NCBI GenBank assembly: GCA_029265455.1
Contig: JAJUJF010000005.1
Coordinates: 1-44,177 of the forward strand
Direction: 5' to 3'
DNA length: 44,177 bases
Source: Paracoccaceae bacterium
GTDB taxonomy: Bacteria; Pseudomonadota; Alphaproteobacteria; Rhodobacterales; Rhodobacteraceae
The number at the start of each line of letters is the position of its first letter. Position 1 is the first letter of the stretch. The translations under genes and the position numbers were made by a program. Positions 7,227 through 14,733 of the stretch are shown here, piece by piece. The notes beneath the pieces were generated by a model. It was not told the origin of the DNA. It saw nothing but the letters and a program-made list of their open reading frames with translations, and made no database searches.

Positions 7227-7784
7227 TCAGTCGCGGCGACGCTCCCGGCGGTCGCCGCGGTCGCCGTCGCGGTCCCGCCGCTTCCCGCGATCCCAGGCCG
7301 GCCCCGCTTCGGCCTCTTCCCGGGTGATGACGCCATCCTCGTCACGATCGAGAGCACGCATCAGGAAGTCGACCTGCCGCGCGGCCAGGGCTTCGAGGGT
7401 GACCTCGCCCGCCTCCTCGGCCTCCAGCATTGCCAGGATGCGGTCGACTCGCGCCTCGGTCGGATCGCCGGCGAAGACCATCATCGGGCTGCGCGGAATC
7501 TCGGGCAGCGTCGCGGCGATCTCCTCGCGGTCGAGGGCGCCGTTGCCATCGGTGTCGAACTCGCCCAGCCTCTCGACGCCCCAGCTCTCGAGCTGCTCGC
7601 GGTCGACGCTGTCGGCATCGGCGCCGGCCACCGCGTCGAAATCGAGCATCGCGCCGTGGTGCATCCCGTGGTGCATCGGGTGCCCGCCGCGGTCGTGGCG
7701 GTCCCCGCGTTCGCCCGCGGTCAGGGCGCCGGCGCCGAGGACCGAGGCGGCGGCGAGGATGGCGGCGAGATTGCGCATTCTCAT
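7227..7784 (-). CDS. Secreted EF-hand calcium-binding protein, His-rich
   Basis: The protein is ~185 residues when started at ATG 7784 (MRMRNLAAILAAAS), which gives a clean signal peptide and has GGGAG upstream; the longer ORF start at 7817 adds unlikely residues. After the signal peptide comes a His-rich segment (GGHPMHHGMHHGAM). Two EF-hand loops follow, DTDGNGALDREE and DRDEDGVITREE, both with canonical acidic ligands and a Glu at position 12. The C-terminus is an Arg/Asp-rich tail. The LanM-type Pro at loop position 2 is absent, so this is not lanmodulin. Being the first gene before an ECF sigma operon suggests a role in cation sensing at the envelope. Confidence 0.78.
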   Translation of the reverse strand: MRMRNLAAILAAASVLGAGALTAGERGDRHDRGGHPMHHGMHHGAMLDFDAVAGADADSVDREQLESWGVERLGEFDTDGNGALDREEIAATLPEIPRSPMMVFAGDPTEARVDRILAMLEAEEAGEVTLEALAARQVDFLMRALDRDEDGVITREEAEAGPAWDRGKRRDRDGDRGDRRERRRD

Positions 7785-7937
7785 GGAAGGTCTCCCGTCT
7801 GAAGCGAAGGCGGACATTCCCGCCGTTCGTGCCCCCTTTCACGTGGCCGCATCGCCGATCCGTCGGTGCCATGGATCACGCTTTCGCGAGATCTTTGGTA
7901 CTGGGCAAACGGCGCATCCTGGCCTATATCGCGACGC

Positions 7938-8375
7938 ATGAGCGAAACCGTCCACGCCCCGATATCGATCCCGGTTCCGGTCGATCCGAATGCCGATCGT
8001 CCGGTCGGGCCTGCCCTGCTCAAGGGCTGGCGACGCAAATGCCCGGCATGCGGCGAGGCGTCGCTTTTCGACGGCTATCTCGCCGTTCACCACGAGTGCC
8101 CGAACTGCAGCGAGGCGCTCCATCACCAGCGCGCCGATGACGGGCCGGCCTGGGCGACGCTCGTCGTGACCGGCCATCTGCTCGCGCCGCTCATGCTGCT
8201 CATGTGGGACCTGTGGCAGCCGTCGCCGATCGTGATGGCCTCGACGCTCTCGGTCTTCCTCGTGGCGGTCTCGCTCTTCCTGCTGCCGCGGTTCAAGGGC
8301 GCGTTCATCGGGCTGCAGTGGTCACGCCGGATGCATGGATTCGGCGCGGAGGCCGACGCGCCGACGCATCAGTGA
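7938..8375 (+). CDS. DUF983 family membrane protein with zinc-ribbon
   Basis: This 145-residue protein (ATG 7938, MSETVHAPISIPV) has two CxxC knuckles, CPACG and CPNCS, about 19 residues apart. Two membrane helices follow (WATLVVTGHLLAPLMLLMW and IVMASTLSVFLVAVSLFLL). This is the DUF983 family, found widely in alphaproteobacteria; its function is not known, though some members sit near cytochrome oxidase genes. The gene overlaps the NUDIX gene start (GTGA) and is followed by rpmG, an arrangement common in Rhodobacterales. The ORF-track start at 7866 is too far upstream. Confidence 0.85.
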   Translation: MSETVHAPISIPVPVDPNADRPVGPALLKGWRRKCPACGEASLFDGYLAVHHECPNCSEALHHQRADDGPAWATLVVTGHLLAPLMLLMWDLWQPSPIVMASTLSVFLVAVSLFLLPRFKGAFIGLQWSRRMHGFGAEADAPTHQ

Positions 8376-9148
8376 GCGAGGCGGCGCCGCCGCAGCCCCA
8401 GCCTATCCGTGATGCGGCGACCGTCATTCTCGTTCGTGAGGACGGCGGACGGCCACTGGTGCTGATGGGCCAGCGCGGAACCCGCGCGGCCTTCATGCCG
8501 TCGAAATTCGTCTTTCCGGGCGGCGCGGTCGACCCCGAGGACAATGCGCTTGGCGAGGAACTGACGCTCGCGCCGGAGACCGAGCGCCTGCTCGCGGTCG
8601 AGACTCCGTCCGGGCGGCGCCGCGCCCTCGCGCTCGCCGCGATCCGTGAACTCTGGGAGGAATCGGGCCTCGCGCTCGGCCGGCCCGATCCGGGGGCGCC
8701 GGCGCTTGCTCCGCGCGCGCCGGAGACGCTGCGCCCGATGCTGGAGGCGGGGATCAGGCCGGACGGGACGGGTCTGCGTTTCGTCTTCCGGGCGGTAACG
8801 CCGCCGGGGCGCCCGCGCCGCTTCGACGCGCGCTTCTTCCTCGCCCATGCCTCCTCGCTCTGCTGCGATCCGGAGGATTTCTCCCGCGCCTGCGGCGAGC
8901 TCGGCTGCCTGCAATGGGTGGATCTCGCGACGGCCCGATCGCTGCCGCATGCCTATATCACCGGGGTCGTCCTCTCCGAGATCGAGGCGATCCTCGCCGA
9001 TCGGGGGGCTGACCGGAACGCGCCGCGGCCGGTACCCTTCTATCATGACGACCGCTTCGTGTCCTACATCACTCCTGCAGGCGTCACCCCCACTCCGCGA
9101 ACCTGGGGGCCGGGCGCAGGGACGGAGCGGCGGGGGGCCGTATCTTGA
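8372..9148 (+). CDS. NUDIX hydrolase
   Basis: This 258-residue protein starts at GTG 8372, which overlaps the DUF983 stop as GTGA; the ORF-track start at 8204 lies inside DUF983. The NUDIX box reads FPGGAVDPED, an insertion of about 40 residues, then AAIRELWEESGLALG, matching the REUxEExGU helix that binds the catalytic divalent cation. Upstream, MGQRGTRAAFMPSKFVFPGG is typical of the large, coenzyme A/nucleotide-type NUDIX proteins. It hydrolyses a nucleoside diphosphate linked to some group X; the substrate cannot be assigned. Its stop codon is embedded in the -35 box of the rpmG promoter. Confidence 0.85.
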   Translation: MSEAAPPQPQPIRDAATVILVREDGGRPLVLMGQRGTRAAFMPSKFVFPGGAVDPEDNALGEELTLAPETERLLAVETPSGRRRALALAAIRELWEESGLALGRPDPGAPALAPRAPETLRPMLEAGIRPDGTGLRFVFRAVTPPGRPRRFDARFFLAHASSLCCDPEDFSRACGELGCLQWVDLATARSLPHAYITGVVLSEIEAILADRGADRNAPRPVPFYHDDRFVSYITPAGVTPTPRTWGPGAGTERRGAVS

Positions 9149-9172
9149 CAGGCGGGTGATTCCGCGTAGAAG
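9145..9172 (+). promoter_or_regulatory. Sigma-70-type promoter of rpmG
   Basis: TTGACA at 9145-9150 and TAGAAG at 9167-9172 are separated by 16 nt. The -35 overlaps the stop codon of the NUDIX gene. The -10 ends about 70 nt before the rpmG start. Confidence 0.6.
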
Positions 9173-9244
9173 GGCGGTCTCGGATTTCGGGGTGCGCGGG
9201 GGCGCCCCTCTGCAAGCATTGCGGGCGACCGCGGGAAGGGAATC

Positions 9245-9412
9245 ATGGCCAAGCCGACCACCATCAAGATCCGGCTGAACTCCACCGCCGACACCGGCTA
9301 TTTCTACGTGACCAAGAAGAACTCGCGCACGATGACGGAGAAGATGACCGTCCGCAAATACGATCCCGTCGCGCGCAAGCATGTCGAGTTCAAGGAAGGC
9401 AAGATCAAGTAG
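9245..9412 (+). CDS. rpmG: 50S ribosomal protein L33
   Basis: This 55-residue protein, too short for the ORF track, reads [20 protein letters not shown], then YVTKKNSRT and [18 protein letters not shown]. That is the full-length bL33 of alphaproteobacteria. It is of the cysteine-free type (no CxxC pairs), so it does not bind zinc. GCGGGAAGGG lies upstream of the ATG. It has its own promoter and is followed by a clear terminator hairpin, so it appears to be a monocistronic unit. Confidence 0.97.
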   Translation: MAKPTTIKIRLNSTADTGYFYVTKKNSRTMTEKMTVRKYDPVARKHVEFKEGKIK

Positions 9413-9441
9413 CCGTCCGGCCTGATCGTCCGTGAACATGA

Positions 9442-9465
9442 AGCCCCGCTCCGGCGGGGCTTTCC
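9442..9465. terminator. Intrinsic terminator of rpmG (shared with the convergent gene)
   Basis: A perfect 8-bp GC-rich stem, AGCCCCGC/GCGGGGCT, has a tetraloop TCCG and is followed by a short T-rich stretch. It lies 30 nt after rpmG and just before the 3' end of the phytase-like gene on the other strand. Confidence 0.8.
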
Positions 9466-9473
9466 GTTGGTGG

Positions 9474-10376
9474 CTATCGCAGCCCGGACTCGCCGCGGGC
9501 GAACTGGCTTCCCTCGATCACGTACTCGGCGAACATCGTCCGTTGCAGCGGAAAGAAGTTGTCGTCGGAGAGGAGCGTGATCCGCACCTGTCCCGCCTCG
9601 TCCTTCCAGACCGAGATCGACTCCATGTTGTCGAGTTCCCGCCGTGCGGTCTCGATCACGGTCTCGCCGCCGTCGAACCCGTCCTTCCCGAGCACGAAAC
9701 GCCTGACCCTAGTCCGGAAGCCGAGGAGCGAGAAGTCGCGTTCGAGCAGGTAGAGCCGCCCGTCGGGCCCCCAGTCGGCACCGGTGACGAGGAAGGGCGG
9801 CGCACGGTCGAGTGAAAGCTCCGTGTCCCAGATCCCGTCGCGCAGCCGGAAGACCGGGTAGGGCCGGTCGAGCGCGCCCGAACGTTCCGGGATCGCGTAG
9901 AGGACGCCCTGGGCATCGATCGCCAGCGCCTCGAACCCGGAATTCTGCTGCAGGCGGCGGAAGGCGGGATGATCGGGCACGGCGGCCGCCGGCCCGTCGA
10001 TCCGGTCATAGCGCCGGATGCGGTGGAAATGCTCGAACGAGACGTAGATGCGCCCGTCGCTGTCGACGGCGAGACCCTCGGCATCGGCGTCACGGCCGGA
10101 GACCGCCGTCCCGTCGATGGCAAGGAGCGGCCCCGATCGTTCCAGTATCGCCGCGACCAGTCTTCCGTCCCGCCGCTCCATCCGCCCCGTGGCCCAGCGC
10201 CCGGAATCGGAGATGGCAACGAACCGCGTGCCGCCGTCGAGGATCTCGAAACCCGAGAAGCCGCCGAACCCCTCGACATTCTCGTGCCAGGTCACGTCGG
10301 CGTCGAGCCGTGCCACCGGCGCTGCTGCTGCCGGCATGGCGCCGAGCGCGAGGATGGCGAGGACGAGACGGATCAT
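9474..10376 (-). CDS. Secreted esterase-like activity of phytase family protein
   Basis: This 300-residue protein has a signal peptide (MIRLVLAILALGAMPAAAA). A beta-propeller-like body of the 'esterase-like activity of phytase' family follows: an opening FSGFEILDGGTRFVAISDSG, a middle DAEGLAVDSDGRIYVSFE, and GFEALAIDAQGVLYAIPE. A late ELDNMESISVWKDEAG segment is the usual conserved end. Members are periplasmic or exported; their substrate is generally unknown. Its ATG overlaps the mepA stop (ATGA), so it is the last gene of an MFS-mepA-esterase operon. The shared operon suggests envelope or cell-wall function, but this is inference. Confidence 0.8.
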   Translation of the reverse strand: MIRLVLAILALGAMPAAAAPVARLDADVTWHENVEGFGGFSGFEILDGGTRFVAISDSGRWATGRMERRDGRLVAAILERSGPLLAIDGTAVSGRDADAEGLAVDSDGRIYVSFEHFHRIRRYDRIDGPAAAVPDHPAFRRLQQNSGFEALAIDAQGVLYAIPERSGALDRPYPVFRLRDGIWDTELSLDRAPPFLVTGADWGPDGRLYLLERDFSLLGFRTRVRRFVLGKDGFDGGETVIETARRELDNMESISVWKDEAGQVRITLLSDDNFFPLQRTMFAEYVIEGSQFARGESGLR

Positions 10377-11227
10377 GGAGTTTCGAGCACCGTCCGGCAC
10401 TGCGGCGGCAGGTCGGCGAGCCGGAGCTCGGGCCGCGGCGGCGGTGGTGGCGCATCGGGATCCGGCGGCTCGAGCGCCTCGGTTACCCACCAGACCGCCT
10501 CGGCGCAGCCGTCACCCGGTGGCAGGGGATCGGGGGCGACGCAGCCGGGCTGGCCGGCGGGGCAGGTCATGCGGACATGGAAATGCGTGTCATGTCCCCA
10601 CCACGGCCTGATCTTCGCGAGCCATCCGCGGTCGCGCGGGCCGGCGTCGGCGCACATCCTGAGCTTCACCGGGCCGGTGACGAAGATGCGTTCCACTTCC
10701 GGATCCCGCGCCGCCGCCTCGAGGATGCGGTGGTGGGCGACGGTCCAGTTGCCGTTCACCGACCGGCCATCGGCCGACCGCACCGAGATCGACGACAGCC
10801 GCTCCCGCTCGCCCCGGCTGAGATCGAGGCGGGAGGGCGGCAGCATCCAGATGTCGACGTCGAGACCGGTCTGGTGCGAGGCATGGCCCGGCGCCGGCCC
10901 GCCGCGCGGCTGCGAGATGTCGCCGATATAGAGGCCGCGCCAGCCGGCGGCGATCGCCTGGCGGCTCAGCCGCTCGACGAAGGCAAGCGTCTTCGGATGA
11001 GCCCAGTGTCGGTTGCGCCCGAGCCGCATCGCCTGCCAGCCCGGCCCGCTCTCCGGCAGGCGGATGCCGCCCGCGAGACAGCCGCGGGCATGCCGGCCGA
11101 TCGCGTGCGGCTGGTGGGAACTCGGGCTCGCCTGTGAGGAGAACAGGGCGCGTGCCGACTGTGCCTCGGCGCCCGTGCCCGTGCCCGTCCAGAGGGCGAG
11201 CACGAGCAGGAGGGGGAGAAATCTCAT
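10373..11227 (-). CDS. mepA: Penicillin-insensitive murein DD-endopeptidase MepA
   Basis: This 284-residue protein has a signal peptide (MRFLPLLLVLALWTGTGTGAEA) and the LAS-fold peptidase M74 domain. Zinc and catalytic motifs are GHASHQTGLDVDIW (His and Asp ligands) and HDTHFHVRM (HxH). It cleaves D-Ala-mDAP cross-links in peptidoglycan and is not inhibited by penicillin. Several Cys typical of the family are present (CLAGGIRLP, CADAGP, CPAGQPGC). The start at 11227 overlaps the MFS stop by 4 nt, and the stop overlaps the esterase start by 4 nt. The track's 683-aa ORF is this frame extended out of frame through the MFS gene. Confidence 0.92.
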   Translation of the reverse strand: MRFLPLLLVLALWTGTGTGAEAQSARALFSSQASPSSHQPHAIGRHARGCLAGGIRLPESGPGWQAMRLGRNRHWAHPKTLAFVERLSRQAIAAGWRGLYIGDISQPRGGPAPGHASHQTGLDVDIWMLPPSRLDLSRGERERLSSISVRSADGRSVNGNWTVAHHRILEAAARDPEVERIFVTGPVKLRMCADAGPRDRGWLAKIRPWWGHDTHFHVRMTCPAGQPGCVAPDPLPPGDGCAEAVWWVTEALEPPDPDAPPPPPRPELRLADLPPQCRTVLETP

Positions 11228-12597
11228 TCCGGCTCCGTGCCTGTGCGTTTTCCGGCCTTCACCCAGTATAACAGAAGGAGACCGGCGAGGAACTGCGCGA
11301 TCACCGGGCTCACCCCGAGGCGCTGCGAGCCCGTCCATTCGGTCGCGACGGCGATCATGGTCGGGCCGATGAAGGCGGTGGCCTTGCCGGATAGCGCGTA
11401 GAGGCCGAAGGCCTGGGCGGGGGCGACGCGCCCCTCGGCCTGATCGACGAGAAGCGTGCGCGAGGCCGCCTGCACCGCGCCCGCAAACGCGCCGAGCGCC
11501 CCGCCGGCGACGAGGAAGACCGCATCCGGCAGGTACGAGCCTTCCGCCACCGGCAGGAACAGGACCGCCTCCCGATCCGTGAGGAGGACGAGAAGGCAGA
11601 CACCGACCAGGCCGGTGACGCAGGCGGTCACCACCGGTTTCGGCCCGAAACGCGCATCCGCCCGGCCTCCCGCCCAGGCGCCGAGGGCGCCGGTGACCGA
11701 GGCAAGGATGCCGAAGGCGCCGAGCTCGAACATCCCCCAGCCGAGCACTCCCGCCGCGAAGATGCCGCCGAAGACGAAGAGCGCCGCGAGCCCGTCGCGG
11801 TAGAAGAGCGAGGCGAGGAGGAAGACCGGGAACGTCCCCTTGCCGCGGATGCCGCGGATGGTGGCGAGGAGATCCGCGATTCCCGCACCGACCGCCCCGC
11901 GCATCCGCCCGCGCGGGGCATCGGGGGTCCACAGGAAGAGCGGCAGCGCGAAGATCAGGTACCAGATCGCCGCGAAGGGGCCGGTGGCGCGTTCGGGCTC
12001 GCCCTTCGCCGGGTCGAGGCCGAAGACCGGCACGAGCCCCGCCATCGTCCGGTCCGAACCCGGGGCGGGAGCGACGAAGACGAGGATGAGGACGAGCGCG
12101 AGCAGCCCGCCGACATAGCCGATTGCCCATCCCGAACCCGAGATCCGGCCGATCGCCGCCCGCGGACCGAGGCCGGGCAGCATCGCGTTGGTGAAGATGA
12201 GGCAGAATTCCGAGCCGAGATAAGCGAGGCCGAAGGCGAGAAGCACCGGCAGCGGCTCGGCCATGGCGGGTTCGGCCAGCCAGAGCCCGGCGCAGCCGGC
12301 GACGAAGGGAAGCGAGAAGGCGGCCACCCAGGGCTTGCGCGCGCCGGTCCGGTCCGCGATCGCCCCGAGCGGCGCCGCGAGCAGCGCCACCGTCGCGCCG
12401 GCAACCGCTGCCGCTGTCCCCCAAAGTGCCTGGCCGGTGACCGGATCATGCGCCACCTTCGCGGCGAAATAGGGCGCGAAGATGAAGGTGAGGATCAGCG
12501 TGTAGAAGGGCTGGTTCGCCCAGTCATAGAGCATCCAGCCCCGGATGCCGCGCCAGCTGGCCGCCACGGGCGCGTCATTTGCCATTCCCCTGCTCAT
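11224..12597 (-). CDS. MFS transporter, UMF1/Atg22-like family
   Basis: This ~457-residue membrane protein starts RGWMLYDWANQPFYTLILTF, the signature opening of the UMF1 family of MFS permeases, and has about 12 hydrophobic segments. The first MFS loop reads GAIADRTGARKPW. Substrates of this family are mostly unknown. I set the start at ATG 12597 (MSRGMANDAP); ATG 12585 is an alternative, with AGGGGA too close to it. The stop overlaps mepA, so the transporter leads a three-gene operon with MepA and a secreted esterase. Import of a peptidoglycan-derived compound is possible but unproven. Confidence 0.82.
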   Translation of the reverse strand: MSRGMANDAPVAASWRGIRGWMLYDWANQPFYTLILTFIFAPYFAAKVAHDPVTGQALWGTAAAVAGATVALLAAPLGAIADRTGARKPWVAAFSLPFVAGCAGLWLAEPAMAEPLPVLLAFGLAYLGSEFCLIFTNAMLPGLGPRAAIGRISGSGWAIGYVGGLLALVLILVFVAPAPGSDRTMAGLVPVFGLDPAKGEPERATGPFAAIWYLIFALPLFLWTPDAPRGRMRGAVGAGIADLLATIRGIRGKGTFPVFLLASLFYRDGLAALFVFGGIFAAGVLGWGMFELGAFGILASVTGALGAWAGGRADARFGPKPVVTACVTGLVGVCLLVLLTDREAVLFLPVAEGSYLPDAVFLVAGGALGAFAGAVQAASRTLLVDQAEGRVAPAQAFGLYALSGKATAFIGPTMIAVATEWTGSQRLGVSPVIAQFLAGLLLLYWVKAGKRTGTEPE

Positions 12598-12684
12598 GGC
12601 ACCGGCATCATCCGGCGGATGCGCCGCGCTTCGGCGGCAGGAAAGGGGGACGGATGCACCGGGCACTCACGCGGGACCAGATTA

Positions 12685-12706
12685 CCGGAATGTCCCTTTT
12701 TTCCGG
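12685..12706. promoter_or_regulatory. Inverted repeat upstream of the MFS-mepA operon
   Basis: CCGGAA and TTCCGG are separated by 10 nt that include part of a T6 run, unusual in this GC-rich DNA. It lies about 90 bp upstream of the MFS start, where an operator or promoter element would be expected. No -35/-10 pair was convincing. Confidence 0.25.
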
Positions 12707-12749
12707 TTTCCGCCCGCCTTGGCAACCGCCTGGCCGCCCTCATGCGGGA

Positions 12750-13853
12750 TCAGCCGAAGGCGCCGGAGGCCCGGGCCGAGAGCATGAAGGCCCGCGCCGA
12801 GCGGGTATCGGCCAGACGCGTGAGCGCGACGTCGTCGAGCCGCGTGGCCAGGTCGCGGAGGACCGCGTCGAACCGGCGCTGGAAGAAATGCGCGGTGTCG
12901 CGGAAGATCGAGTTGGATTCCATGAGCTTCCTGACCACGGCGAGCGCGCGCTCGTCGCGGATGCCGCCGAATGTCTCCACCTCGCTCCCCCGTCTGCCTT
13001 CGGCAAAGGCGCGCCATACCGCAGGCGACGGCGGTTCGGGCGCGAGATCATCCATGTAGACACCCTCCTGGGCCAGGAGATTCATCACGTCCTCCGCTGC
13101 CTGCAGCATCTGCGCGAGGTCCTGATGGCGCAGTGCCCGGCCAAGCGCGCGGAAGCCCTCGCGGTCCTCGACATCCTTCGGGAAGTCGAAGGCGCGCAGC
13201 AGATCCTCGAGGCCGAGTTCCTCCTCGGCCTCGGCCGGGATGTCCGGCGGTGCGGGTTGGCGCACCTCCACCTCCGGTGCCTTCGAGGTCACGGGCGCCG
13301 GGGCGGCGGCCGCACCGGCAGATGCAGCGAGCAGCCTCTCGAGCCGCTGCTGTGCCGCGGCAAGCTCGGCGAACCGGTTGCCGACGCTGCCATTGATCGC
13401 GCCCCTGATCACGGAGTCGAGATCGCGCCGCAACTCCGCCTGCGCCTCCGCGACCGCCGTGCGCACGACACGCTCGACCGCGCGCGGGGTGAGCGGCCCG
13501 TCTTCCCGAAGCGACGCCCTGGTCTCCGCGAGCGCCTCCGCAAGCGGCCCCGCCGCCGCCACCAGCTCCGCCACCGCCGCCCGCTGCCGGGCAAGCTCTG
13601 CGGCGAGCCAGGCGGCGAGGGTGATCAGACCGAGGGGAAGCGTGAGGGCGACGAGGAAGAACACCGCGTCGAGGAAAACCGTCCCGCGCGCCTGTCCGCC
13701 ACCCGCGCCGCCGAAATAGCCTCCGCCATAGGAGAGGACCAGCACCGCCCAGAGGATGCCGGCGAGGATCGCCACGCGATTCACGAGGCTCGTCTCCCGG
13801 AACCGGCCGGCGAGCGTCTTCGGGTCGAACTTGTCGAGGTCGAGCCGCGCCAT
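12750..13853 (-). CDS. Two-helix membrane protein of unknown function, greA-linked
   Basis: This 367-residue protein has a short cytoplasmic start (MARLDLDKFDPKTLAGRFRE), one membrane helix (VAILAGILWAVLVLSYGG), a Gly-rich loop and a second helix (LDAVFFLVALTLPLGLITLAAW). A long predicted coiled-coil follows, rich in Ala, Glu and Arg (residues ~85-185). An Ala/Pro linker leads to a helical C-terminal domain (EEELGLEDLLRAFDFPKDVE...). It starts 4 nt after the greA stop, so the two are co-transcribed. The pattern resembles conserved Rhodobacterales hypothetical proteins; I do not recognise a named family. Confidence 0.75.
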   Translation of the reverse strand: MARLDLDKFDPKTLAGRFRETSLVNRVAILAGILWAVLVLSYGGGYFGGAGGGQARGTVFLDAVFFLVALTLPLGLITLAAWLAAELARQRAAVAELVAAAGPLAEALAETRASLREDGPLTPRAVERVVRTAVAEAQAELRRDLDSVIRGAINGSVGNRFAELAAAQQRLERLLAASAGAAAAPAPVTSKAPEVEVRQPAPPDIPAEAEEELGLEDLLRAFDFPKDVEDREGFRALGRALRHQDLAQMLQAAEDVMNLLAQEGVYMDDLAPEPPSPAVWRAFAEGRRGSEVETFGGIRDERALAVVRKLMESNSIFRDTAHFFQRRFDAVLRDLATRLDDVALTRLADTRSARAFMLSARASGAFG

Positions 13854-13857
13854 CAGC

Positions 13858-14328
13858 TCAGACGTATTTCACCGCAAGGATCTCGTAGCTCTTCACGCCG
13901 CCGGGGGTCTGGACCTCGACGGAATCACCCTCCTCCTTGCCGATGAGCGCCCGGGCAAGGGGCGATCTCACGTTGAGGCGGCCCGCCTCGATATTCGCCT
14001 CGTGCTCACCGACGATCTGGAAGGTCTTCTCGTCCTCGGTATCCTCGTCGAGCAGCACAACCGTCGCGCCGAACTTGACGGCGCCCGAGAGCCTCGAGAT
14101 GTCGATCACTTCCGAACGCGCGATCACCGCCTCGAGCTCCTTGATCCGGCCCTCGATGAAACTCTGCTTCTCGCGTGCGGCATGATATTCCGCATTCTCC
14201 GACAGGTCGCCATGCTCGCGCGCCTCGGCGATCGCCTGGATCACCGCAGGGCGCTCCACCGATTTCAGCTTCTTCAGTTCGGCGTCAAGCTGGGCGAACC
14301 CATTCGCCGTCAGCGGCACCTTCTCCAT
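13858..14328 (-). CDS. greA: Transcription elongation factor GreA
   Basis: The protein has 156 residues, normal for GreA. The N-terminal coiled coil ([20 protein letters not shown], then [20 protein letters not shown]) carries the acidic tip residues D and E in DLSENAEY, which enter the RNA polymerase secondary channel and stimulate cleavage of backtracked RNA. The C-terminal FKBP-like domain includes [21 protein letters not shown] upstream of ATG 14328 fixes the start; the longer track ORF has no support. It is first in a two-gene unit with the membrane protein behind it. Confidence 0.96.
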   Translation of the reverse strand: MEKVPLTANGFAQLDAELKKLKSVERPAVIQAIAEAREHGDLSENAEYHAAREKQSFIEGRIKELEAVIARSEVIDISRLSGAVKFGATVVLLDEDTEDEKTFQIVGEHEANIEAGRLNVRSPLARALIGKEEGDSVEVQTPGGVKSYEILAVKYV

Positions 14329-14448
14329 TGCGGTCTCCTCGCGGCGGCCGCAGGGCGGCCGCCCGCATGTGGCATGCTGAATAACAAAAGGCGGGCCGCA
14401 GCTCTTCGCCCGGCCTCGCCCCCGTCCCGGACACTCCGGGACATCGAA

Positions 14449-14477
14449 AGCATAGGAAGGCGCTCTGGTCAGTTCAA
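14449..14477 (-). promoter_or_regulatory. Promoter of greA
   Basis: On the minus strand TTGAAC (14472-14477) and TATGCT (14449-14454) are exactly 17 nt apart. Transcription would begin near 14442 and leave a ~115-nt leader before greA. The rest of the 405-bp gap between greA and the ETF-QO gene holds a weak plus-strand promoter candidate (TTGACC at 14669-14674, TACGTC at 14693-14698) and nothing else I can recognise. Confidence 0.6.
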
Positions 14478-14733
14478 GCAGAAGCGCCCGGAGCCGCGCA
14501 TCGAAACCGCCGCAACGTGATCGCAGGGCGATCCTCCCGCGCCGGCTGCGCCCCGCCATTGCAGGTATCGGCCTTGCAGGGCTTCGGGACAGCGCGCAGT
14601 TGTCGGACGCCACGATCCGGACGATGAGGGGATGCAGGCCGAAAGACATCCCGGACGCGGGGTTCGCGTTGACCGGCCGTGCCTGCCTGCGCTACGTCAC
14701 GCCCTCAAGCCAACAATGCTCCGGGAGGCTGGC

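Noticed and set aside
7227-7784. Lanmodulin candidate
   Set aside because: There are only two EF loops and no Pro at loop position 2; it belongs to the ECF operon, far from the lut-like cluster.
7785-7937. ECF-type autoregulatory promoter between the EF-hand gene and DUF983
   Set aside because: GAAC- and GTC-like pieces occur, but not at a consistent spacing; a GGCGG-N6-CCGCC dyad is present but cannot be tied to the sigma factor.
10373-12424. 683-aa minus-strand ORF
   Set aside because: It is MepA preceded by an out-of-frame reading of the MFS gene; the MFS frame has clear membrane segments and family motifs.
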